A stretch of DNA of 64,000 nucleotides from Garcia nutans (lineage: Eukaryota; Streptophyta; Magnoliopsida; Malpighiales; Euphorbiaceae): assembly GCA_947685225.1 (NCBI GenBank), contig CANTUV010000007.1, positions 17,876,501-17,940,500 of the forward strand, read 5' to 3'. The notes beneath the pieces are model-generated. The model ran no database searches, was not told the DNA's origin, and worked only from the letters and a program-made list of their open reading frames with translations. Positions 33,907-44,363 of this stretch are shown in pieces; within the stretch, counting starts at the first letter, position 1, and each line of letters begins with the position of its first letter. Position numbers and translations under genes: made by a program.

Positions 33907-36015
33907 TATATATATATTTTTTTTGAGCTTTTGTTTCTTTTTTATTTATATTTCCTTTTTTATTTTGTTTCTTTTAATAAAATAATTAGAATATGGATGC
34001 TTTTTGTTTCTTTTTTCACTTCCTTCTTTTTAATTCTTTTATTCTTTTTTTATTTGTTGCTTTTTATATTTCGTTATATATATATATATATATATATATC
34101 TTTACCCTTTTATTTAATTTTCATTTTTATCTATATTTTAATTAATTGAAATTAATAATAAATAATTTAAATATAGTATTTTTTATCTCTTTTATTTTTA
34201 TTTTAATTCTTAGTGAATATTATGAGACATAATTCTTAAAATACTTTTCAAATTTTTTATTTTATATTATTATTTTAATTAAAATTTTAAGATGATAATA
34301 TAAATTTAATTATCTTAAAATAATTTAAAATGAGTATGTTATTGATTATAATTATATTTAAAAATTTTATATTATTCGAGTTTATTTTTAATAGATTTTT
34401 TTAGTTTACTAATTTAGTTTAAATCTAAATATATTTATTTTCCTATTGCTTTATATTTCTTTTTACTCATATTATTTTTAAATAAATTTATAATTTTTTA
34501 TAACAAGTATATTTTTATTTTACCGTTTTTTATACATTAACGTTCTTTTGTATAAAATTCATGTAATAAGAAATTTAATATATTTATATAGTCTATATAT
34601 TTTTTTAATTTTAAATGGGCCAATATTGCCATTAACTTTTAATATATATAATAAATAATATATAAAAACATAAAAAATAATAAATGTATAGAAATGTAAA
34701 TAAAATAGAAAAAATATACACTCAAATTAATAATTAAGATTTAATTAAATATCAAAATGATGTATTAAAATATTTAGTTATTATTTATTAATAAATTTTT
34801 ATTAGATAATATTAATGATAAATTATTTATATATTTCTATTTTCATATAGTATTGACCGTTATATTTAATATTTATTTTTTACTTTATTTAAAAATTTTA
34901 TTAAAGTTTTTCATTAAAATATTTATTATTTATATTTATCAAGAATAATTATGTTATTTTTATATTCAATTTTTCATAATTATATGTTAAATTGATTATT
35001 TCTCTTTGCTGAGTACATCCAATATATATTTTCTGCCTAACTTTTATATTGATACTTTCTCTGTCTCAAAGTAGATGTCACTTTTTTTTAAATAAATTTT
35101 AAGAAAATACAATCAATAAATTAATAATTTATATATATATATATATTTCTAATCTTATATATTTAATAAATTATTTTTAAATTTATTTTAATTTTTTACT
35201 TAAAATATGAATTTATTAAAGGATAAAATAAAAAAAATTTAAAATATATAATATAAATAAAAATAATTAATTAATTTGAAATATCTCAAAATATAATATA
35301 TAATAGTGACAAAGCGAGTGCATATTTTTAATTTTTTTAAAAAAAATTAAAAGTAAAAATTGCGATTAAAAAAAGTTAGCTCTCACAGTACCGTGTGCGG
35401 CGGCATTCGAGCTTGTTGTAACTAAATGAAAGTTTTTCATAAGCACCACATCTTTGAAAACTATTTTTAAAACTACTTTCGTTTGTATATTAGACTTGTT
35501 TGGTCTAAAATCACTAGTTTTGATCAACCATAGTGCAGCCTTTATTAAATGGTTACAATCGAATTTGTGAAATGGAATTCTTTAATCTAAATATCAAAAA
35601 TAACTTTTTTTAAGTTACTGAAAAATAAGATTTGGCATGGTTGGTTTCCATACACAAACAATCTGGCTTGTTTCAAAAAAAAAAAACATCAAATGAAAAT
35701 ATTTGGTTTAATTTGAAAATTATTCTTAGCTACCATCAAACCTTTTTCAAATGTATTTATCTATTTATTTTTTTTGTAAAATTTAATATTACACACAATA
35801 AAATAGGAAGAATTATATTATCCATATACTTTAACAAATATTTGCAAATGAAATGTTCCTATTGTGACAAAAATAATAAATATTGACCAAAATAAATAAA
35901 TAACGTACTAAAAAATATTAAAAATTTCATACACCAATAGCAATCTAATTTTTCCACAAAAAATATAATCCCAACCAGAGAAAAACGACAGGAAATTTAG
36001 AAAACGACAGGGAAT
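33907..36015. other. AT-rich intergenic DNA
   Basis: Very AT-rich, with (TA)n near 33904-33916 and 34074-34099. There are no frames with recognisable products. A candidate eroded MITE lies at about 35053-35322. A short GC-richer patch at about 35380-35415 (GTGTGCGGCGGCATTCG) stands out but I cannot assign it. Confidence 0.6.
35053..35322. mobile_element. Possible eroded Mariner/Stowaway-type MITE
   Basis: ACTTTCTCTGTCTCAAAGTA followed by GATGTCACTTT resembles the well-known CTCCCTCCGTCCCA...GTCACTTT terminus of plant Mariner-like elements and MITEs. About 250 bp later ATATCTCAAAATAT and AGTGACAAAGCGAGTG look like a decayed opposite end. The terminal repeats do not match base for base and no clear TA duplication is seen. 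Confidence 0.3.
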
Positions 36016-36026
36016 CAACCATCAAC

Positions 36027-36035
36027 TTTATATAG
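36027..36035 (+). promoter_or_regulatory. Candidate TATA box of the SNAP43-like gene
   Basis: TTTATATAG lies about 280 bp upstream of the start codon. Transcription would begin near 36060-36070, leaving a leader of roughly 250 nt. Four ACGAC words surround it (35986, 36004, 36064, 36082), and GTCGTTT-GAAT-AAACGAC (36051-36068) is a perfect 7-bp inverted repeat. The assignment rests on position and sequence only. Confidence 0.45.
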
Positions 36036-36115
36036 GGAAAACTTCTCCTAGTCGTTTGAATAAACGACAAATTTATTTGCCACGACCCTGCTGCACTTGT
36101 AGGTTAAAGAAAAAA

Positions 36116-36178
36116 ATGGCGGTTTTTGTTCAATGGAAATTCCCAAAAACTCTTTCCCTCAAAGCCTCAGTTTATTAA
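36116..36178 (+). CDS. Candidate upstream ORF in the SNAP43-like leader
   Basis: A 20-codon frame (MAVFVQWKFP...) ending in TAA lies 137 bp upstream of the main start codon. Its ATG has A at -3 and G at +4, a stronger context than the main start (G at -3, A at +4). If the leader begins near 36065 and is unspliced, scanning ribosomes would meet this ATG first and it could lower translation of the main protein. Whether it is in the mature mRNA is unknown. Confidence 0.4.
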   Translation: MAVFVQWKFPKTLSLKASVY

Positions 36179-36315
36179 TTCGTAGCCACAGGCGAATCTC
36201 CGATCATCGGCAAAAGAAATCCGAAACACACGGGACTAAAACCTCATTGACTTACCTGCTTCAGCCTCTTTCTGATTACGAAAAATCTCCATCGTAATTG
36301 CTGCTTTAGGCGGCG

Positions 36316-39259
36316 ATGAGTCTGTCTCCGTTCAAGCAGGACATCGATGAACTCATAAATGACTTTGTTAAGGTAACTGTTGCCTTGCTTTGCTTCTTCT
36401 TTTTTTTTTCTTAATAGTTTAAATTTGAATCCACAAGCTTTTGGTAATTGCAGGGTGAATCAACAAGTTTGGGTGATATGAAGAAATTGTGGATCTCTAA
36501 GAAGTTTTCTTTTATATTTGATGCTATTCCTTCTCAAAATTTAGCATTTTTTATGCAATCATTGTATGCTCATACAATTGGTAATCTCTTTTTTCTTTTC
36601 CCTGTTGATTTTTTCTTATTTTGATTTTAATTTCATTCTATTTATTTGTCAATTTATGAAATTAGAAATTAAACACATATCTGTCAATTAACAAGAGTGA
36701 ATTGAGATAATAATCTTCATAAATAAAGTGTTGGTTGTTGGAAGTTAGCAATCTATTTATGCATTGCTACAATGGTGTGCAGGTTACATGATCAGAACTG
36801 CTTCTTTGTCTGAAAGACTAGGTGGGCTATATTGCCTTTACTGCCTATACGAGACTCAGCCATTCAAGCGTCCTTTTAAAATCTATCTCTCTCTTGGTAT
36901 TTTTTCTGTTACTTCATCAAGCTTATCAATTTAATTTAATTTAATTTCTCATTTTTTAAGTTTATTAGATGTTTAAGCCAAATGATTTAAGTAATGAGTA
37001 TAGTGGCATGGATTGCTATGAATTGTTTGTTTTTTTTCCCTTATTCATCTCATCTTACTTCCACATCCAATTTCACAGGAGAACTAAAGAAACTTAAAAA
37101 AATTGTAGTTGATGCAAAAGAGCAGGGTGTAAAATTGGTACCAAGTTTGGTCAACAGAATGCTGGAGAAGAACATGTTTCTCTTTGGGCTTGTAGACTTA
37201 AATATAGGCTCTGTTACTCAGACAGTGAACCAACTAACAGAGTTGCAGAATGCCCGAGTGCAACTTGCTCATAAGAAGTATGATATATGGTTTTTAATTT
37301 GTTTTCTAGCTTGCACATAGTAATCATGATTTTAAGTGTATCTGCATCTTCTTATTCTTCTACTCCTTTTCTCTTGACAGGTTATTTGCTGATACTCGCA
37401 TTGAACAATTCCTGCACTTGGACATGGTAAGTTACGTATGTCTGCATAGTGTCGATTAATTCTATGGCTGTAAACACTTAAATGAACGGTTCAACTGCAT
37501 GAACTGCTATTTGGAATAATATATTATGATACATGTAAGAGTCAATTCATCATAGATTCCTCTTGAGTTTAATCCAGGATGCTGCCTTCTGTTGTATATT
37601 ATGGTTCTCAATCAATTTCAATCAAATGTCAACATTCAACTTATTCTATTTATTGGTGTGCCTATTTATTTTTCCTTTTTGAGATTCTTCCAGATGCAAA
37701 ACAATCAATCTAATTGACCGTTCAATGATTTAATTATAAAATACTTGTTACCAAATACATACACACCAAACAGCAAGAATGGAGAGGTTTTTGTTGAGGT
37801 TCCAATAGACCAATAATAACATCATGCATATTTTAGGTGTTATTTTTCATATATTGAGCCTCTTGATATAATGATTTTGTATTATTCCATGTGAATACCA
37901 TGGCTACTTTTGTCTCATTTCCTTTTTCTCACACGTATCAGGGAATGGAATTTGATCTCAATATGCTCAAGAGAATATCAACAGAATTTGATCTCACATG
38001 TAGTGAACTTTTATTCTTCTTTTCCATATACCAAGCCTGTGATATAATGATTTTGTATTATTCCCTGTGAATCTCATGATTTCTTCTTGTTGTTTAAGTT
38101 TGAATAAGTCTCTGTAGTGAACTTTTTTCTCATTTCATTTTCCTCACACGTATAAGGGAATGGAATTTGAGCTCAATACACTCAAGAAAATGTCAACAGA
38201 ATATTCAGAGGCCAAGAAGCTAGCCGTCCAAGGTACATTTGTCATTTTTCTTCAAAAAACCACCGCCTCTCCCCCTCCCCTTCAACACCACCATTCCAGC
38301 AGTTATGAGATTGTTGTATATTTTTCTGAATAACCATTCTTACTGCTGCCTGGATAAGCTACTAATTATTGCACATTTCTTCATTTATGTACCCTTAGAA
38401 AATGCTCATGTAAGATTGCCTGTTGAGAATTTTTCTATGAGACTCTTCTCAGTTGTCACCGTTTTCTCTGATTTTACTTGGCCAATTGCTCTGGGAGACT
38501 GGGGCTTGAAATTATACCTAAATGTTATTCAATGTGTTTCAGTTTTATGCATGTAATGACTAAATTTTTGCAAAAGTTAAAATTATCCTTTCATACAGCT
38601 TAAGCATTGTTTCAAATTATGCATCATTCATCAATTGTGTGTGCATGAGTGGTGGTTCAGTCTTCTCTCTCTCTCTCTCTTTTTCCACCTGTTGCTTTGA
38701 CTTTACCCGCCTTGTCGAATAGAAATGTTTTCCCTTATTTCTTCATATCCTGCAAAATCTCTTTTGCCACAAACTACAGATTTTTTACTTCTCATGGATT
38801 AACCTACCCTTTATTTATTTTGAAACTTTCTCAAATATGTAATCAATTATTTATTTTTGCGTTTCTCCTTAATTTGTTTTTAAAGAGGCCAGCAAGGTGG
38901 TAGATGTTCAAAACATACAGCACATATCAGATGATAAGGAATTGATTGGAGATGTAGTGGAGAACATCACAGGGAACTGGGATGCCCAAAGAGAAGTGTT
39001 TTATCAGCAAATAGGATTGAACAGGCATCCAACTCGAGAACAAGATCAACATCATCAGAAGCAAGATGAGTATGATGATTGTGATGATGACAACGATGAA
39101 TTTGGGCGTCAACTGGAGCTGCAACTAGTTGAAGAAGAGCCACAACAACAGAGGGAAGGTGATGAAGAATTCAGTTATCAATGGGATTTGCAACTGTTGG
39201 AGGACCAGGATCAAGAGCGATATAATCAGGAATTTAGTAATGAAAACAAGGGCAACTAG
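36316..39259 (+). CDS. SNAPC1: SNAP43/SNAPC1-like subunit of the snRNA-activating complex
   Basis: The seven exons are 36316-36372, 36454-36580, 36783-36896, 37079-37277, 37381-37426, 38157-38232 and 38886-39259. All introns are GT-AG and the joined length is 936 nt (311 codons plus stop). The N-terminal 130 or so residues follow the SNAP43 family pattern. There is an acidic start (FKQDIDELINDF), then KKLWISKKFSFIF, SLYAHTIGYM, the hallmark GGLYCLYCLYETQP and an LEKNMFLFG segment. SNAP43 is part of SNAPc, which binds the proximal sequence element of snRNA promoters and recruits Pol II or Pol III in the nucleus. The C-terminal third is acidic and Q-rich with no known fold. Exon phases agree throughout. 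The exon 6 acceptor is AAG, and a decayed copy of that exon lies upstream. Alternative splicing cannot be excluded. Confidence 0.88.
37844..38203 (+). repeat. Tandem duplication of intron 5 end plus exon 6 (pseudo-exon at 37942)
   Basis: Segment 37844-37990 resembles 38023-38203. Both have GATATAATGATTTTGTATTA, a CTCACACGTAT word, an acceptor and GGAATGGAATTTGA-CTCAAT. The upstream copy has the better acceptor (CAG at 37939-37941) but diverges after ACAGAATTTG, has no matching donor, and would meet a TGA in frame within about 130 bases. It is therefore probably not used. Confidence 0.75.
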
Positions 39260-39626
39260 GTTATTTACGGATGCAGATTGGGATTTCGCTGTGTTTTGCT
39301 GGTAGAAGTGCTTCAGTTCACTTATCAAGACCTACGTACATTCTGATTTCGAAATATATGGTAGGATTCTGATAGGCGTTGGATGTAATCAAGTTACCCT
39401 CATTTGCTAATATTAAGAAGGATGTCCAGAAGGGGGGAAATTATGAAGAATGCTAGTTTGACAAATTTACATAATATTATACAACTAATGGAATTCAATT
39501 TTCTCGAGTTGAAAATGCTAAAGGAAAAAAAATTGTAAATAGTTCAATACATTTAATACAGCTTATTATTAAAAATTTTAAATGCCTTAAATGATTAACT
39601 AGAAAAGGTACTGCACGATATTCCCT

Positions 39627-39667
<41 letters not shown>

Positions 39668-41058
39668 TTCATAGCTTACAATAATTTTAAATAAATAATC
39701 ATTTTTCGACATCAAAATATTTCAAAATTAATGGTTATAAATATATATTTTTTTTAAATTGATTTAAAAGTTGTATTATCTTATAAAATAATAAATATTT
39801 TTTATTATTAAATATTATATATATAACTAATTATTATCAATATTAAATAAAATATCATAATTCTATTTAAACTCTCTAAATAAATATCAAATAAATCTCT
39901 ATTATATAATAAATAATAAATTTAACTTAAAATATTAAAAAATTAGTATATATAGTAAAATTAAAACAATAATATGTAGTATAGAATCATGACAGTATTA
40001 ACTATTTTAGTATAATAATTAGAAAAGAGTCTCGCGCAATGTTACACATATTCTTATTTTTTCAAATTCTATATAATTTTGAATAAATAATTATTTGTAT
40101 AGCTATAAATAAAATAATTACATATGTTCATAAATTTAAATAAATAATCTATAATTATTAATTTAAAGAACACAAATAAATTAAATATAAAATACAAAAT
40201 ATATTTTTATATATTAAAAATTAAATTAAAGATTGAATTGGGTTTTTTTTATTTAGAAAAGAACCATGTCATGCTTGCAGAAATAAAATTACAAAAATAA
40301 ATCATTTGTTTTTTGAGCAAAGAAGGACAATTCCTCTCTTAAAATCTTGGTAAAATGACACCCTAAGCTATATTTTTAAAAAATTTTACATTTTTATCAG
40401 GGATATTTTAATCATTTTATTATAAACTCATTATAAACCGTGTGAAATTTATAAATTTATTGTAAACTAATTATAAATTTTCTGTAAACTAATAAAAATA
40501 TGATATTTTCATAAATATTTTATAAATTATGATATTTTGATAAATATTTCATAAATATGATATATTTTTAATTTTTCTTATAACTTTGTCAAAATCCCTA
40601 AAACCTTTCCTTTTCTTGAAACAGTCCAAACAAAAAGAAAATAAATATTTTTTCTACAAAAAAAAAATAAAAAAGAGAACCTCTCGTACACTTTTTTTCA
40701 ATTTAATTTTTACGATTATTTGCCAATAATCAATGTAGATTTAGATATAGTAACAATATTATTCATGCTACTATAACAGTATATAGGCATAGGTATTGTT
40801 AAAAATTTAATTTAATTTAAAACTTAACACAGATTTATTTTTTAAATTATAATGTAGTAGTTATAATTTTCTTTTTTTTATATAATATATAGATAAATCA
40901 TTATTAATATAAAATAGGATATTGTAATCCTATTTGAACTTTTTAAATAAATATAATTTTTATCAATATTGATTCTATTTAAATTCTTTAAATAAATATT
41001 TTTTGCAAATAAAAATAATTTAATTTGAAATTTTTAAAAAATTAAAATATATTGAGAC
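39260..41058. other. 3' flank of the SNAP43-like gene and AT-rich intergenic DNA
   Basis: The first 150-200 bp probably hold the 3' UTR. A (TC)n(TA)n microsatellite lies at about 39628-39667. Similar words, TAGAAAAGGTACTGCACGAT (39599) and TTAGAAAAGAGTCTCGCGCA (40018), each begin an AT-rich segment, so they may be two copies of an old repeat. Short repeats around ATAAATATTTTATAAATTATG occupy 40495-40565. I see no gene here. Confidence 0.55.
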
Positions 41059-43677
41059 TGTAACATCCATAATTTTGAAGAAATTAAATAAATATTTGGA
41101 GATATAAATTATATATTCTCAATATATATATCTAAAGTATATATAACATATACATACGGCATATTAATTATATATGTTGAATTAATACATTACATACTTA
41201 ATATTTAATACACATATAAGATACATTTGATGTGTATATAAGATACACATTACTTGTGCATGTGTAATATCCTAAATTTTTGAAAAGTTTTAATTTTTGA
41301 AAATTTGGTAAAATAAATTATAATTTAAAAGGATAAATTAAATTAATGGTTTTAAATGAAAAATGAAGGAATTTTAAGTGAAAAAGTAGAATATATATGT
41401 GATATATATACAAATTATACATAACATATAAAAGTCAACACTTTTTAAAAAAAAGGTATTTTGGTAATTAAATCTTATAAATTTAAAATTAATAAAATAA
41501 TTCAAAAATAAATTATTTTTGAATGGAAAAGAGAAATTAGGACTTTTAACTTATTAAACAAATAATTAAATAATTAATTATTAAATTATTTTAATATATA
41601 TATATATATGGTTTAAAAAAAAGATGAAAAGGAAAAGAAATATTAAAAAGTCTTCTTCTTCTTCTTCTTCCTTTTGCCGAAGACTAAGATTTTAATTCTT
41701 TCATACTCCATAAATTGAAGAATTTAACAAGTTTCAAGTGAATTTTTGGTGATTTCCACCAAAATTAGTAAGTTTTCAACTCTTTTCTTTGAATTCTATA
41801 GAAAATTGGATTATGCTGAGTTTGGAGTTTTGATGTAGCATGTTATAATTATTGGAATGAGTGTGTATGATGTTATTTTAGGTAGTTAACAATGATTTTA
41901 AGGTTGTATTAAAGAAATGGTTGAATTTAAGTTGAGTTTGATGAAGAGAGAGAATTTAGGGTTATGGAACATTTGAATTTTTGAAATCATGAGTTTTAGT
42001 TTTGAAAATTGGTTCCAAATATGTTGTTTTGATGCATAAACTTGGATTTTAAAATCAAATGATGAATTTAGTTAAGTTTGGATAGAGTTTGAAGATGGTA
42101 GTATTGATTTAGGGTTTTGAAAAAATGAATTTTCAAAGAATGATTAATTGTTTGATTTTAATGCTTAAATCATGTTATTTAATGATATAAGTGGTGGAAA
42201 TAAGATTGAAATGATAATTGGATTGAGTTGGAATGGAGATCCTTCAATAGTAAAGGTTATACCATTTTAGGGTTTTGAGCATAAGCATGTGGTTAATTAA
42301 TGTAATTGGTTTAAATATGCTAAAACATGTTTCTAATGATATTAATAAACTTAAAATACTAATTTCAATGGCTTGATATGGTTTTTCAAAGTTAAAGTGA
42401 GGTGAAACTTAATTTTGGGATTTGGTTTAGAGTGATATTTAATTATGGTTTGATGTTGAGAATACCTTAGAATGTGATATTAAATGATTATGTATGATCA
42501 CATTTGGTATAGACATTGAGGGAGATTGATTTGCTTCATCCAAGTGGTGAAGGGCAAGTTGGAAGGATAGGATTGAAGGTTGTGTTAAGCTTGCTTTGGG
42601 TTACTAGTGGAGGGATATACAAACTTTGAATATATTATTTATATTTGCATGACATTTGGGCTTAACACATTTTGATTGGAAAATTTGTTAAGTTACTTGG
42701 TTCATTGATTGAGTATGAATAATGTGCTATTACATTTATAATGTCATATATGTGTTAAATACATTGTGAAAAGCCATTGATAATGGTTAAATTGTGTAAA
42801 ATGTGAAATATGTATATTATATGAAAATACCCAAAGTAATTGGGTAATGCGTTGTGAATGCAAAAATAAGATATGTTGAATAATGAAATGAATTGATATT
42901 GATAAAAATGAGAAAAATGAGAAAGATGTGAAAAATGAGAAAAAATGTAAAAATAAGGTAATGTGCCTAGATTGAATATGTGACAATGAGAAAGAGATTA
43001 ATAATGAGAAAAATGAATAAATGAAAAAAAAAGTAAGAAAAAGTTGATATAATAAGGCAATGTGCCTAGTTTGATCACAACAAAATGAGAAAAGTTTTGA
43101 TAAAGGAATTATGAAAGAATTTGATAATGAGAAATATGAATAAATTGTGTGCCTAGTATGTTATTCAATTTTCAGAGTTATGAGTTTATCGGCATTTCTA
43201 TGATTGTCTACGGCTAAACGCGGGAATGGTGAAAAGACTGGGTCGTAAGCCAGGCTAGCTGATAAATATGATATTTTTGGGGTGAAAAGACCGGTCGTAA
43301 GTTTTAAAAATTATCGCAGTCTAGCCAGGTTAAGGACCAAGATACTGGAGCCTAAGGGTCTAGCCGGATTGAGATCCAAGATACCGGGGCTGTTATATTA
43401 TCCATGGATATATTGTCTATGGGGCAAGACACATGGTGTCATTATGGACCAAAGTAGTAACTCTGAAATTTGAATAGCATATTAGATTATTTTTGGGCTC
43501 ATGCTTGTCTTTGCTTTAATGTGAATTATGAATTGTGATACAATTGAACAATATAATGCTATGAGTTGTGATTATTAAATACTTAAAAAATATAAGAAAG
43601 TAGAATGATGTGACATCTATATGCATTGTACATTGGCATTGCATTGAGTTTTATTGTTATTATCAAAGTTTATACCA

Positions 43678-43717
43678 TTAGGCTTCGACTTAGCGCGATT
43701 GTAATTCGTCGCGCAGG
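43678..43717 (+). other. Paired dyads in LTR F
   Basis: TTAGGCTTCGACTTAG (a worn CTAAGCC/GGCTTAG dyad) followed by GCGCGA and TCGCGC, then AGGTATC. The second LTR copy is at about 63356-63398 with CTAGCCTTCGGCTTAG; its first GCGCGA is altered to GAGCGA. Confidence 0.65.
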
Positions 43718-44272
43718 TATCATGGATGATTTGATAGAGCCGGAGAGTTCTACTAGACCTGGTCGGGTCTAGGTTTGTATTTATTGAGCTTGAAAAGTTA
43801 TTTTTGGGTACATCAAGATCAGAGCCAGTTGACAGTATGTAGATATTTGATATTACAATGTATTTTGATATTATATATGTTATGATATGTTTTTGGAAGT
43901 ATATAATGTAAATTGTAAAGAATGTTTTGAATAATTTGTTCAGATGGAATTTTATATGTATTGTTAATTTATATATCTATATATAAGTATTTTGAGAAAA
44001 TATGTAGAAATTGAGAAGTATTGATGAAATGGTAAATTGATTTTTATTAAGAGTATTTGCTTTATGCAGGTTGTGTTTTGCTGAATTTTGGAAACGTCCA
44101 AATTACAAACAAAACTCTAGCAAATCTTTTTCAGAGATTTTCATATAAAATATTTATTTTAGATTCCTATAACAAGCAAAAAATATTTATATACTATTTA
44201 TTTTATATATTAGTTTTTGAAATCTTAAAACAGAAATGTAAAATTTTTTATTAAATCGGCCTATGATATTTT

Positions 44273-44333
44273 TATACCGTATATGCATATTTTACATATA
44301 CTAAAAATATGTATTGTACGTATATATGGTATA
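44273..44333 (+). other. LTR 3'-terminal inverted repeat (F)
   Basis: TATACCGTATAT (44273-44284) pairs with ATATATGGTATA (44322-44333) at 11 of 12 positions, 11 bp before the LTR end. The position matches the inverted repeats in C, D and E. Confidence 0.72.
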
Positions 44334-44351
44334 AAGGTGTTATATTTATTT

Positions 44352-44363
44352 TGGTATCAGAGC
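44352..44363 (+). promoter_or_regulatory. Element F primer-binding site (tRNA-iMet type)
   Basis: TGGTATCAGAGC, 7 bp after the LTR end. Confidence 0.92.

Larger units (their letters stand above)
41059..44344 (+). repeat. Element F 5' LTR
   Basis: The LTR is 3,286 bp, TGTAACATCC to GTGTTATA (last CA changed to TA). It has CCTAG/GGCAATGTGCC repeats near 42950-43165, TAGCC-GGTTGAGG words near 43320-43380, the paired dyads at 43678-43717 and the terminal inverted repeat at 44273-44333. It lacks the GGCCGTGT dyads. Landmarks such as TTCAGAGTT, GACTGGGTCGTAAGCC, TATCCATGGATA and ATGGACCAAAG are shared with C and D, so the families are siblings. Confidence 0.9.

Noticed and set aside
33847..34149. 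100-codon hydrophobic frame at 33847-34149
   Set aside because: It begins in the end of LTR A and runs through T-rich and (TA)n sequence. The composition alone explains the F/Y/I-rich product.
38239..38903. 105- and 84-codon frames in the SNAP43-like gene
   Set aside because: They lie in intron 6 and overlap correct splice borders. The joined seven-exon model explains the locus better.
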